This document shows, piece by piece, positions 1 to 8,341 of a stretch of 55,254 nt of DNA. This DNA comes from Ignavibacteria bacterium (GTDB lineage: Bacteria > Bacteroidota > Ignavibacteria > Kapaibacteriales > UBA4661): assembly GCA_013298775.1 (NCBI GenBank), contig JAAFIV010000008.1, positions 95,028-150,281 on the forward strand, in the 5' to 3' direction. The notes under the pieces are model-generated. The model was not told the origin of the DNA, searched no databases, and saw only the letters and a program-made list of their open reading frames with translations. Both the position numbers and the translations under genes were made by a program. Position 1 is the first letter of the stretch. Each line of letters starts with the position of its first letter.

Positions 1-1288
1 CGTTCAAAAACGGCGCGTAGGGCGACACTTGATTGCTCACAGTGGAAACGGTTAAGCCGTCATTGAAATCACCAAGAAGCACAAGCGCGGCGTACTGAGC
101 AAGCGGGCGTAACGCATCGTACAAAAGAATGGCATCTAACGTGCGAAGCTCGTAATCACGCGCTGTGGAGCCAGCTTTTGCATGAATAACGATAAAACTC
201 ATTGTACGCGGTGCATTGCGCAGGCGAACATCCATCAAAAAAGGAAAGCGACCCGCCGCAAACTGTGTATTGGTAAGCAGCATCGTTGTTCGCACGGTAT
301 CCATATCAGCTTTCTTGTACAAAAATGCGGTGCGCTGCGGGACAAATTGTGGTTGTGGCGGTGCGAAGGTGCTTATCGCCATGCCGTAGCGCGGCAGAGA
401 ATCGGTAATTTGCCGAAAGAGCGCGTTATTACTCACTTCTTGCAGACCAATAATGTCCGCATCAATGCTATCCAGCACGCGAATTGCATTGCGAAGTTGC
501 AAAAGCGAATCCGCCGGACCCAGCACCGTGACACCATCATTATCACGCGGACGACCAAACCATTTCATGTTCCACGTCGTAATATCCAGTGTGCGTGATT
601 TGGGAATAGAATCAAACGGATTCGCTTGCGCAGATTGTCCCAAATCAGCGAGAAAGCGCGGCGCAATCTGGTATGTACCGCGAAATTGCCCCAGCAACCC
701 CACTACCGCCACACGACCGCGTGGAATGCTTGTATTGACGAGATTTGTTCCGTTGGTGATACGTATTTGTGCGGTTGTCGAGCCATCGGAAACAAGATAG
801 TTGGTGTTTCCACGAAAAACGCCAGAGTCAAGGAATTGTACGTTGTTCAGGCGAATAAGAAGGCTTTCCAAATTTTCCGCAATCTCCCGCACGCCCAGAT
901 TTCGCGGGCTTGGTGGCACACGGTTTCCGGGAATAAGCCTCCACGTTACGCCATTGCCAGAAATTTGCAGAAGACCGCTCCCTAGAACGCCCGCCGTTGC
1001 TTGAAATTCGGCAAGTGCGCCAGTAATTTCTACCGAATCGCCAATTGCTGTACCGCTTGTAAAGGACGTATTGAAAATGGCGAGACCGCCCGTCGCATCT
1101 TGCACGTATGATGTCGTGCCAAGCTCTGCCGCCGAGCCAACACGCCCCGCCACACGCACAATGGTTGCCAGTGGCTGTTTGCGAGCTTCGGAAATGGCTT
1201 GGAGAGGAGGCTGCTGTGCAAGGATTGAAGGGACATTCAGGAGATTTGACCAAAGAATGAATATCAAAAAGAGAAAGAGTTTTTTCAT
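1..1288 (-). CDS. Secreted endonuclease/exonuclease/phosphatase-family nuclease (3' end cut by window)
   Basis: The reading frame is open from an ATG at 1288 to the window edge, about 429 codons. The N-terminus is a Sec signal peptide (MKKLFLFLIFILWSNLL, ending near SILAQQ). Residues of roughly 30-220 look like an OB-fold nucleic-acid-binding region of the kind found before extracellular nucleases (VRVAGRV, then YVQDATGGLAIF). From about residue 235 the EEP nuclease fold begins: TTWNMKWFG, GLQEVSN, and near the window edge LLGDFND, the metal-binding GDxN motif. The family hydrolyses phosphodiester bonds with a divalent metal. With the signal peptide this suggests an extracytoplasmic DNase or RNase, perhaps for scavenging nucleic acids. 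The catalytic SDH motif would lie beyond the window, so activity cannot be judged. It is divergent from the chemotaxis receptor to its right. Confidence 0.85.
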   Translation of the reverse strand, partial: MKKLFLFLIFILWSNLLNVPSILAQQPPLQAISEARKQPLATIVRVAGRVGSAAELGTTSYVQDATGGLAIFNTSFTSGTAIGDSVEITGALAEFQATAGVLGSGLLQISGNGVTWRLIPGNRVPPSPRNLGVREIAENLESLLIRLNNVQFLDSGVFRGNTNYLVSDGSTTAQIRITNGTNLVNTSIPRGRVAVVGLLGQFRGTYQIAPRFLADLGQSAQANPFDSIPKSRTLDITTWNMKWFGRPRDNDGVTVLGPADSLLQLRNAIRVLDSIDADIIGLQEVSNNALFRQITDSLPRYGMAISTFAPPQPQFVPQRTAFLYKKADMDTVRTTMLLTNTQFAAGRFPFLMDVRLRNAPRTMSFIVIHAKAGSTARDYELRTLDAILLYDALRPLAQYAALVLLGDFNDGLTVSTVSNQVSPYAPFLN

Positions 1289-1438
1289 AGCAATTTTACA
1301 GCAATGTGGTGAAAACGTAAGGAATAGTCCTGAACAGGACAAATACAAACCGAAGCGCGAAGTTACGTAGAAATTCCGTGAGCATCAACGAAAATAGGGC
1401 AATTTCTTATCGCAAAAGCGCATTTTCCGCAAAACATA

Positions 1439-1471
1439 TTTGTACGCACGACGGAAAATTCCGTATTTTTG
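1439..1471 (+). promoter_or_regulatory. Possible Bacteroidota-type promoter of the chemotaxis receptor
   Basis: TTTG at 1439-1442 is followed after 21 bases by TATTTTTG at 1464-1471. This fits the Bacteroidota -33/-7 pattern (TTTG, about 19-21 bases, TAnnTTTG) and lies about 47 bases before the chosen ATG at 1518. The pattern is short and could arise by chance. Confidence 0.3.
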
Positions 1472-1517
1472 CCCAATTCTTCGTGCTACCTTCATTAACC
1501 ATCATTTTTTCGGCACT

Positions 1518-3275
1518 ATGGCAGCAACGCAAAAGGGCATTCTTTCTCGCTTCATAGATTGGTTTCTTCCACGTACGCTTCATCGCGAAAACAAAAAAGA
1601 ACTCCAACGCGCTCGTTTATTCATTATCATTGTTCTCTCAAACTGGGCATTGGCACTTATTTCGATTGTCAATGTTCTGGCGACAGGCAATCTTCAATCC
1701 ATTCTTGTAACAATAGGCTTTGCGCTTGCGCACTTTACGTGTTTGCTGGTGTTTAAGTACACGGGCGCACTGAAACTCTGCCTCAGTATTGACCTCGCGG
1801 CGGTGCTTGTGGTGTCCGTCCTGACGGTTTCGATTGCGGGCGGCTTGCAGTCTGCCAGTGTGTGGCTTTTTGGGGCAGTACCGCTTTTGCCAATGCTTAT
1901 TTTAGGACAACGAAGCGGCTGGATGTGGGTGAGCATCTCGCTCGTAGCGGTCGTTGGGATTGGCATATTGCATGGCATTGGTGCAGAATTCCCGCCAGCT
2001 CAGGCGCAACCTGCTGTTGGATTGATTTTGCAAACGGCAATTATGATTCTCGTGTTTGCTGGAATCACCCAATTTTTCCTTACCGAGCGTCACCAGTCCG
2101 AAGCGGCATTAGAACTCGAAAAACTCTCGGTCGAGCGCAAAGTGGAAGAAGCACGCGAAGAATTGCGCAAGGAACAGGAAGTAGCACAGATGCGCGATGC
2201 AGAGAATTTACGTGCCGTGCAGGAGCAGCAAAAGTATTTAGAAGAAAGTGCGCGGCAAATTCTGGATGCAATGCAGCGTTTTGCATTTGGTGATTTGACT
2301 GCAAACGTAGATTCCAACGGGCGCGAAGACGATATTAACAAAATTTTTACGGGATTTAATCGCAGCGTTACATCGGTGCGGAAATTGGTTGAGCAGGTTG
2401 TTCATAATGTGGACCAAACCAGCACCATTGCTGAACATATCAGCTCGGCATCGGGACAAATGGCAGCCACGAGCGAGGAACAATCGGCACAAGTTGCCGA
2501 AATTGCTTCCGCCGTTGAAGCAATGGCGCGGTCTGCGAATGAGAATGCGCAACACACAGCGAAGGTAAATGTCATTACTGTTCAAAACGGCAAAAATGCC
2601 ACCGAAGGCGCACAGGTTGTGGATGCGGCAGTAAATAAAATTCAGGAAATAGCACGCGTGGTAACGGGCGCAGCGCAAGTCGTTGAAAAGCTCGGCAATT
2701 CTAGCGCAGAAATTGGCGAAATTGTGCAGGTAATTGAAGAAATTGCCGACCAAACAAACCTATTAGCCTTGAATGCCGCAATCGAAGCAGCCCGCGCAGG
2801 CGAGCAAGGACGCGGCTTTGCGGTTGTTGCCGATGAAGTTCGCAAACTCGCCGAGCGCACGGCACAAGCAACGAAACAAATTAGCCAGACCATTAAGCAA
2901 ATTCAACGCGATACCGATGTGGCAGTGCGAGGCATGAAACAAGGCGATACCGAAGTCCGCGAAGGCTTGGAGCTTGCACGCCGCGCTGGAACTGCGTTGG
3001 AGGGGATTGTAAACGGTTCGCGCGAGGTGGAAACAATGATTGCTGGCACAGCACAAGCCTTGCAAACGCAATCGTCGGTCTCTATTGAAATTGCAAAAAA
3101 TATCGAACACGTTTCCGCATCGGTGCATGAAACCACGATGAGCTTGAGCGAAATTGCGGGTTCTACCGAGACCTTGCGGGGCTTGACGGAAAATCTCCGC
3201 GAACTTATTGGACAGTTTGATATTGGCGAAACCCAGCAAATAGGCGGCTCCAAGCAAGCACAATTATTGCGATAA
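1518..3275 (+). CDS. Methyl-accepting chemotaxis protein with a six-helix membrane sensor
   Basis: The ATG at 1518 gives 585 residues. The frame can be extended to a TTG at 1440, but that adds a non-membrane leader and I do not favour it. Six hydrophobic helices fall at roughly residues 34-54, 57-78, 83-104, 110-128, 131-150 and 161-181, with only short loops. A coiled coil ([20 protein letters not shown]) follows, then the signalling domain with the conserved hairpin tip [20 protein letters not shown] and [16 protein letters not shown]. The protein would trimerise and control the CheA kinase. There is no periplasmic ligand domain, so it may sense a membrane-associated or intracellular cue such as lipid state, energy or light. 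No che genes are nearby. A palindromic element lies just after the stop. Confidence 0.93.
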   Translation: MAATQKGILSRFIDWFLPRTLHRENKKELQRARLFIIIVLSNWALALISIVNVLATGNLQSILVTIGFALAHFTCLLVFKYTGALKLCLSIDLAAVLVVSVLTVSIAGGLQSASVWLFGAVPLLPMLILGQRSGWMWVSISLVAVVGIGILHGIGAEFPPAQAQPAVGLILQTAIMILVFAGITQFFLTERHQSEAALELEKLSVERKVEEAREELRKEQEVAQMRDAENLRAVQEQQKYLEESARQILDAMQRFAFGDLTANVDSNGREDDINKIFTGFNRSVTSVRKLVEQVVHNVDQTSTIAEHISSASGQMAATSEEQSAQVAEIASAVEAMARSANENAQHTAKVNVITVQNGKNATEGAQVVDAAVNKIQEIARVVTGAAQVVEKLGNSSAEIGEIVQVIEEIADQTNLLALNAAIEAARAGEQGRGFAVVADEVRKLAERTAQATKQISQTIKQIQRDTDVAVRGMKQGDTEVREGLELARRAGTALEGIVNGSREVETMIAGTAQALQTQSSVSIEIAKNIEHVSASVHETTMSLSEIAGSTETLRGLTENLRELIGQFDIGETQQIGGSKQAQLLR

Positions 3276-3297
3276 GGTTGTGGACATCATTACTTTA

Positions 3298-3438
3298 CTC
3301 ACCTTACGCATATCCTCGTGCCGCCCTCACCCCTCGCTACGCGAGACCCTCTCCCAGAGGGCGAGGGTTGATGAGAACTAGCTCTGAAGCCCTCTCCCTC
3401 TGGGAGAGGGTTGGGTGAGGGCGATGTGCGTAAGGTGA
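3298..3438. mobile_element. MITE-like palindromic element with 9-bp target duplication
   Basis: The ends TCACCTTACGCA and TGCGTAAGGTGA are inverted repeats (CACCTTACGCATATC against CACCTTACGCACATC, 14 of 15). The interior holds the CCCTCTCCC / GGGAGAGGG palindrome. The 9-mer ATTACTTTA occurs immediately outside on both sides (3289-3297 and 3439-3447), as expected for a target duplication. The empty site can be read at 52630-52660, where the same flanks (TAAGGTTxTGGACA ... CAGACAAGAGTG) are joined without the insert. No coding capacity. Confidence 0.7.
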
Positions 3439-3450
3439 ATTACTTTATAT

Positions 3451-3530
3451 TGGACAGACAAGAGTGTCTGCCCTACCGAAGCCAGTATTTATACGGTAGC
3501 GCGTAAAACTCTTGTCTGCGCCATGAGATG
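3451..3530. repeat. Truncated family-1 repeat core
   Basis: Contains CAGACAAGAGTGTCTG, CCTACCGAAGCCAG and ACTCTTGTCTGCG, the internal core of the five MITEs at 27069, 27734, 33680, 50123 and 50960, but lacks the TAGGACTTTCGC ends. The two arms pair to form a long hairpin. Confidence 0.6.
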
Positions 3531-3579
3531 CCAAACTCTTGTATCCACAATCGTAACCATTTGAACCACACACCCACGT

Positions 3580-3822
3580 ATGACCCAAAAAACACTTGAT
3601 AACACCTTCATTCAGTATGGTATTCGCAGCGATGATTTTGTGCTGCTGGAAATGCTAGCACAAAAGCACGGCATTGACTTCGGCTGGCTTCAAACCTTGT
3701 TCCGCACACTTAATACCGAAAAAGCCCGCCATGAAGACCTCGACGAAAAAGCCCTTGAACGCATGATAGAATCAGCCTTGCAGAACATTCGTGCAGATGG
3801 TGAATTGAAATTCTATTCCTGA
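3580..3822 (+). CDS. Small conserved-looking hypothetical protein, 80 residues
   Basis: An ATG at 3580 opens an 80-residue charged, soluble, probably helical protein with no signal peptide. The pattern LLEMLAQKHGIDFGWLQTLF followed by a charged stretch and ALERMIESAL weakly resembles the short helical proteins annotated beside DNA-modification systems, but nothing of that kind lies nearby, so I assign no function. It is a single-gene unit between the chemotaxis receptor and a convergent oxidoreductase, followed by a strong bidirectional hairpin. The even codon use and the dedicated terminator support a real gene. Confidence 0.6.
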   Translation: MTQKTLDNTFIQYGIRSDDFVLLEMLAQKHGIDFGWLQTLFRTLNTEKARHEDLDEKALERMIESALQNIRADGELKFYS

Positions 3823-3875
3823 TTTCAGTTGTGGTGCGCGTGTGGACTTGATAATTTGAGCTATTGAAAAAAAAA

Positions 3876-3921
3876 AATGCCTGTGTTACTGATAGATACG
3901 CACTTCAGTAACACAGGCATT
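3876..3921. terminator. Bidirectional intrinsic terminator
   Basis: ATGCCTGTGTTACTGA (3877-3892) pairs perfectly with 3905-3920 across a 12-base loop, plus one more pair outside. An A-tract precedes it (T-tract on the minus strand) and TCTTATT follows. It separates the convergent genes ending at 3822 and 4081. Confidence 0.75.
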
Positions 3922-3930
3922 CTTATTGAT

Positions 3931-4052
3931 GCCTCTTTGAATACATTTGGCAGATTATTCGCCAAAGTATATTTGAAGAGGCACAGACAAGAGTGTCTGT
4001 GCTACCGAAGCCAGCATTCATCGGTAGCGCAGACACTTTTGTTAGCGATATA
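3931..4052. repeat. Inverted repeat joined to a family-1 core
   Basis: GCCTCTTTGAATACATTTGGC (3931-3951) is an imperfect inverted copy of 3961-3982. It runs into a family-1 core (CAGACAAGAGTGTCTG at 3984 onward, CGGTAGCGCAGACAC at 4022). AATACATTTGGCA recurs near 4066, giving a flanking direct repeat. There are no TAGGACTTTCGC ends. Confidence 0.5.
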
Positions 4053-4080
4053 AGACGCGCAAAATACATTTGGCAAATAC

Positions 4081-5661
4081 CTACTCCATCACCACGCTCA
4101 CGCTTTCCGCCACACAAACGGGTTTATCGCTGCCCTCGCGCTCGACGGCAAGGTCGAGATACACTTTATGTCCGCCTGGACCGCTTTCTACCTCGCGTAG
4201 CACCGCACTCATGCGCAAGCGGCTTCCCGACGGAACGGGCGAGATAAATCGCACTTTATTGTAGCCATAATTGAGCATCATTTTTGCGGAATCAACGGTC
4301 ATAAGTCCGTAGAGGAACTGCGGTGTGAGAGCGAGTGAAAGTAAGCCGTGCGCAATTGTTGTCCCAAACGGTGATTGCGTTTTGGCGCGTTCCACGTCCA
4401 CGTGAATCCATTGCTGGTCGAGCGTTGCATCGGCAAAGGTTTGAATCATTCCCTGCGAAACCTCTTGCCAAGCCGATGTACCAAGTTTTTTTCCAATAAA
4501 TGTTTTCATTGCCGCAACATTGCTGAAACGCACTCCGTATTCAGTACGCGACACGCCTTCTGCCAATGCTTGCTCAGAACCCGCTTCAGTGCTTGCTTTT
4601 GGAGATTCTCCTTTTGCATCTGCTTTTGTTTCTGCTTTCTGCGGACGTGCTGAGGGCGCGTCATCACTGGGGTTGTAGGCATCCGTGACGACAACAGCTT
4701 TGCCAATAACGTTGCGATTCATCAGAGCATCCAGAGCTTTCGGCGCGTCGGCGAGGGAATACACCTTGTACACGTGTGGTTTCAGCTTGCCTTGCACAAG
4801 GAAATTCGCCAGTTCGACGGTATTTTGGAAGGCTTTTGCGGATTCGCGCTGCACAAAACTTCCCCAGAACACGCCTAAAATGGCGCATCCCTTCAAAAGT
4901 GCGAGATTGAGCGGTATTTTGGGAATATCACCCGCCGCGTAGCCAACGGTCAGATATCGGCCTTTCCACGCCATTGTGCGTATTGCAGGCTCGGCGTACT
5001 TATCGCCAATGGGGTCATAAACCACGTCCACGCCTTTTTCGCCAACAATGGTTTTTAAGGCTTCACGCAAGTCTTGTTCGGCATAGTTAATCAAATGCTC
5101 CGCGCCTTTTTCCTTGCAAATAGCCAGCTTTTCCGCCGATGACGCAGCCGCAATCACATTCGCACCCATAAGTTTGCCTAATTCTACCGCAGCCAAGCCC
5201 ACGCCACCGCCCGCACCCAAGACAAGGAGCGTTTCCCCAGCTTTGAGTTCGGCGCGGTCTTTCAGCGCGTGGTACGAGGTTGCGTGATTGTAAAAAAAGG
5301 CTGCACCGCTCACAAAATCTATCATCGGGGGAATAGGAACGCAGCGTGTAGCCTCTACCAAGACTTCATCTGCCATACCGCCCCAACCCGTGAGTGCGAA
5401 CACGCGGTCGCCAACTTTGAAACCCTTCACACCCTCGCCAACTTCTTTCACAATACCCGTTACTTCACCGCCGGGCGAGAACGGAAGCGGTGGCTTGAAT
5501 TGGTACTTGTTTTGAATCATCAAGGTATCGGGAAAATTCACCCCACATGCTTTCACGGTGAGAATGAGATGCCCCGCTTGCAGTGTTGGTGCGGGTGCGT
5601 CGGTAAAAGTAAGCGTGTCGGGCAAGCCGAAGGTCGTGCAAAGAAGAGCTTTCATGGGCAT
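4081..5661 (-). CDS. Quinone-oxidoreductase-type MDR fused to a MaoC-like hydratase
   Basis: One 526-residue frame joins two enzymes. Residues 1-325 are a zinc-independent medium-chain dehydrogenase/reductase of the NADPH:quinone reductase type: N-terminal GroES-like fold, SYHAL, and the cofactor motif LGAGGGVGLAAVELG. Residues of roughly 330-390 are a polar Ala/Lys/Ser/Glu-rich linker. From about 395 to the end is a MaoC hot-dog domain carrying SPFGTTIAHG with the upstream D...H.D pattern of (R)-specific enoyl-CoA hydratases. The first half could reduce an enone or enoyl thioester with NADPH, and the second would hydrate an enoyl-CoA, so a fatty-acid or polyketide-type role is likely, but the substrate is unknown. 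ATG at 5661, with a second ATG two codons on. No clear SD. Confidence 0.88.
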   Translation of the reverse strand: MPMKALLCTTFGLPDTLTFTDAPAPTLQAGHLILTVKACGVNFPDTLMIQNKYQFKPPLPFSPGGEVTGIVKEVGEGVKGFKVGDRVFALTGWGGMADEVLVEATRCVPIPPMIDFVSGAAFFYNHATSYHALKDRAELKAGETLLVLGAGGGVGLAAVELGKLMGANVIAAASSAEKLAICKEKGAEHLINYAEQDLREALKTIVGEKGVDVVYDPIGDKYAEPAIRTMAWKGRYLTVGYAAGDIPKIPLNLALLKGCAILGVFWGSFVQRESAKAFQNTVELANFLVQGKLKPHVYKVYSLADAPKALDALMNRNVIGKAVVVTDAYNPSDDAPSARPQKAETKADAKGESPKASTEAGSEQALAEGVSRTEYGVRFSNVAAMKTFIGKKLGTSAWQEVSQGMIQTFADATLDQQWIHVDVERAKTQSPFGTTIAHGLLSLALTPQFLYGLMTVDSAKMMLNYGYNKVRFISPVPSGSRLRMSAVLREVESGPGGHKVYLDLAVEREGSDKPVCVAESVSVVME

Positions 5662-5721
5662 TGGAAATGGGATTGAACAACGTGAATTAAATTGGACTTA
5701 CACAAAACACCTGTTTTCGCT

Positions 5722-5793
5722 GTCATTCCGACGTAGGTCGGAATCTATCGGAAACGTGAAAACGACATGGATACCGACCTACGTCGGTATGAA
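5722..5793. repeat. Palindromic intergenic repeat (CCGACGTAGGTCGG type)
   Basis: CATTCCGACGTAGGTCGG is followed about 30 bases later by ACCGACCTACGTCGGTATG, its inverted counterpart. Each arm is itself a near-palindrome. It lies in the otherwise empty 250-bp gap upstream of the 4081-5661 gene. Confidence 0.6.
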
Positions 5794-5911
5794 CGATAGG
5801 ATATTGCGAAAACCCTATCAAGAAAAAGATGAAGTGAAAATGAAAGAGCAAAAAACTCAGAAGCCGCATGCTAACTGGCTTCTCCGCTTGATACACTTTT
5901 GCAAAACAAAT

Positions 5912-6367
5912 CTACCGAAATCCAACAGTCCCTGTTTTCTGCACTCCTTTATTCCACGAATCCAAGAGTTTGGTGCGCCCTGCAATGAGCTTTTCCGCGT
6001 CTGGCATGCTCAAAACGAGCGTTTGAAGGTGTTTCAGATATGTTTCGCGGTAGATTTTCTGCACCTCCGCCAAATACGGATGCACACGCGAATACACCGC
6101 CACATGCTCGGTGTTCGCGCCAAGAAAGACATCGCGGTCAATCGCGCCATTTTGCACGAGTGATGCTGCCATGTCCCAGTAGCTAGTAACCATGCGGTAT
6201 TGGCGGCTACCTTCAAAACTTTCGAGCAGCAAATTTACAATTTCTTGTGCGCTTTGCGGTTGAAATTTGGTAACATACCATTCGCGGGCATCCCGCATTT
6301 CCGCGTCGCGGCGGAGTTCGTAGAGCTTTAGCACGACGCTCGCGCTATCGGTTTTATTGATTTCCAT
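5912..6367 (-). CDS. Uncharacterised soluble helical protein, 151 residues
   Basis: ATG at 6367, 151 residues, no signal peptide and no clear membrane segment. The sequence is rich in charged and aromatic residues (YELRRDAEMRDAREWYVTKF, then SYWDMAASLVQNGAIDRDVF), suggesting an all-alpha protein. It resembles small DUF4760-like proteins in style, but I cannot confirm that by eye. It stands alone between the fusion oxidoreductase and the patatin gene, both on the same strand. The gaps on each side contain repeats, so it is probably transcribed independently. Confidence 0.6.
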   Translation of the reverse strand: MEINKTDSASVVLKLYELRRDAEMRDAREWYVTKFQPQSAQEIVNLLLESFEGSRQYRMVTSYWDMAASLVQNGAIDRDVFLGANTEHVAVYSRVHPYLAEVQKIYRETYLKHLQTLVLSMPDAEKLIAGRTKLLDSWNKGVQKTGTVGFR

Positions 6368-6450
6368 AGTACAATCTCTCGTAAAAGTGGTTTGGTAAAT
6401 GAAACAGACACAGTTTTTGAAGTATTTCAGAGGAATATCAGAGGAATATC

Positions 6451-6643
6451 AATGCGAATTAAAAGATAGTTTTGACACTGATTAAAATGATTTGACTGAT
6501 AAATGCTGATAACAGATTGAAGAATAATGATTTGAAAAGATTCTTTTTATATCACTCCACATCATTTATCTGTGAAAATCATTTTTACCAGTTAAATCAG
6601 TGTCAGAAAAATCAATAATTTAACCTAACTTTTAATTGGCATT
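6451..6643. mobile_element. Inverted-repeat element at the 3' end of the patatin gene
   Basis: The ends AATGCGAATTAAAAGATAG and the inverted AATGCCAATTAAAAGTTAG match at 17 of 19. A second inverted pair, TGACACTGATT / AATCAGTGTCA, lies inside. An exact 23-bp direct repeat (two units of CAGAGGAATAT plus C) flanks it at 6428-6450 and 6646-6668, the latter ending one base before the patatin stop codon. The interior is AT-rich without an open frame, which suggests a non-autonomous or decayed element. Confidence 0.5.
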
Positions 6644-6668
6644 ATCAGAGGAATATCAGAGGAATATC

Positions 6669-7952
6669 TTACCGCCGATACCGCCGCACATAATCGTGGA
6701 AATTCCACGCCGAGAGCTTATCCAGCACCGCTAACACGCCATTGCGGAAAAGCTGAATTTTCTCGTCGTCGGTGAGGGTAAAATCTATTGCGCTGATGTA
6801 ATTTTCGATAATTTCTGCTTCGCCTTCTTTCCCCTCAAAATTAGTATTGATGCGACTTCCAATCCGATTGCTGACGCGGATAATTCTCACGGTATTGCCC
6901 GGATTATTTTTGATATAGCCCTTATCTCCGTGTTGGCTGGCGGTTTGGAATATTGCCAAACCAAGCTGGACTAAATTCTCAATGCCCTGTGTTTGAGCGC
7001 GTTCTGGGCTTTGGTCTTCAATCGTGATACCAAAAGTGGGACATTTCGGAGGCGCGGAAAAATCGGAAACATCGAAGAGCGAAAGGGGGAAATTGGAAAC
7101 AATAAAACCATCCACAAAGCAGGTAGAATGCGGTGCGGTGATGTTTTCTGGTGGCGTTGAAAAATCACCCAAGCGATACGGTGCAAAAAAAACGGGAATA
7201 GACGCTGACGCTCGCACAAGGTCGCCGATGAGAATGGAATTAGGGTCGCGAACGTAATCGGGCAAATCAAGCGGAAAGACAGCTTTGGTGCGGTGTGTGA
7301 TGTCGGAAGCAACGATTTGAAAATCTTGCTCTAATTGCTCGCCATCAATCGTGATTGCATCCACACGCCATTTTCGACGAAGCGCACCGACCGTGAAGGC
7401 AGCACCGTTATTGAGTTTCTCAAGCTCTTGACACAGAAAGGCTTTCAAGCGTCCGCCCGGATTCAAGCCCAGACGGAGCATCACTTCGTTCATATTCCGT
7501 GCGGCTGCCAGCATGATTTTCGCTCGCGTGAGCATGGTTTCGAGCGCGTTTTCGTTGTCTGGCAACGTCAGCAATTTGATAACCGCTTGAGCATCATCGC
7601 CACCATCGGCAAAGCTAAGGAAGTCAATATTGGCAAGAATATCCAGTAATTGTGCGGTTTTGTGGTCGGCGGCACTTTTTCCTGCACATGCAAGAAAGGC
7701 TGCATTCAGCGCACCAGCACTTGTTCCGGCAATTTTACGAAAACGCAAACCACATTCTTCCAACGCGTACAAGGCTCCCAGCGCACCAATACCTTTTACG
7801 CCGCCGCCTTCAATAACGACATCAATAAAACCAATCCGCTCGCCAGAGGGTGTGGTAAACAGTAAATTGGTTGCAATTTCTGGCGTAAAATGCTTACGGA
7901 AGTGCTTGATTTCTTGCTCGGCGGCGGCAATGAAGTCGTAGGATGTAAGCAT
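6669..7952 (-). CDS. Patatin-like phospholipase
   Basis: ATG at 7952, 427 residues. The patatin catalytic features are visible: the oxyanion loop GGGVKG at residues 49-54, the nucleophile elbow GTSAG with Ser78, and the dyad aspartate in FVDGF at Asp281 (most family members have DGG or DGA). The family hydrolyses acyl esters of phospholipids or triglycerides with a Ser-Asp dyad. No signal peptide is present, so the protein is probably cytoplasmic or delivered otherwise. It is longer than a minimal patatin domain (about 200 residues), with an extra central helical region (residues about 95-190) and an extended C-terminus. It is a single gene flanked on both sides by inverted-repeat elements. 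Confidence 0.88.
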   Translation of the reverse strand: MLTSYDFIAAAEQEIKHFRKHFTPEIATNLLFTTPSGERIGFIDVVIEGGGVKGIGALGALYALEECGLRFRKIAGTSAGALNAAFLACAGKSAADHKTAQLLDILANIDFLSFADGGDDAQAVIKLLTLPDNENALETMLTRAKIMLAAARNMNEVMLRLGLNPGGRLKAFLCQELEKLNNGAAFTVGALRRKWRVDAITIDGEQLEQDFQIVASDITHRTKAVFPLDLPDYVRDPNSILIGDLVRASASIPVFFAPYRLGDFSTPPENITAPHSTCFVDGFIVSNFPLSLFDVSDFSAPPKCPTFGITIEDQSPERAQTQGIENLVQLGLAIFQTASQHGDKGYIKNNPGNTVRIIRVSNRIGSRINTNFEGKEGEAEIIENYISAIDFTLTDDEKIQLFRNGVLAVLDKLSAWNFHDYVRRYRR

Positions 7953-7984
7953 GGAAGGAAGAAGGAATATTGTCGTTCTTTTTC

Positions 7985-8166
7985 TTGAAGTTTAGATAAA
8001 ATTCTACAAACCGCATAAAATCTTGCCTCCGTGCGCCCCCTCACCCAACCCTCTCCCAGAAGGAGAGGGCTTCAGAAACGTTTGATTTTCTTCGTCTTAG
8101 CCCCTTCTCCCTTTGGGAGAAGGCGGGGGATGAGGGTGGCGACGAGCAATTTTATCTAAACTTCAA
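7985..8166. mobile_element. MITE-like element with 19-bp perfect terminal inverted repeats
   Basis: TTGAAGTTTAGATAAAATT at 7985-8003 is perfectly inverted at 8148-8166. The interior carries CCCTCACCC / CCCTCTCCC / GGGAGAAGG palindromes similar to those in the 3298-3438 element but with different ends. No target duplication and no open frame seen. It fills most of the 389-bp gap between the patatin and aminotransferase genes. Confidence 0.6.
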
Positions 8167-8195
8167 CTGTTCATTACACAACACAATTCCTTGTC

Positions 8196-8269
8196 CAGTG
8201 GCACAGACATTCTTGTCTGTGAGTCTTGATGAGGGGTTCAAGCGACAGACAAAAATGTCTGTGCCACTG
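8196..8269. repeat. Long hairpin repeat, CAGTGGCACAGACATT type
   Basis: A 24-base arm beginning CAGTGGCACAGACATT pairs with the arm at 8246-8269 with one mismatch, around a loop containing GAGGGGTTCAAGCG. A second copy lies at 52802-52879. It sits downstream of the aminotransferase stop and could end its transcription. Confidence 0.65.
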
Positions 8270-8341
8270 AAGGCTTATTCTATCCAGCGTTCAAAGATTT
8301 TGTCGTGTACTGCGTGTGCTACAAGTGTTCAAGTCGTTTTC

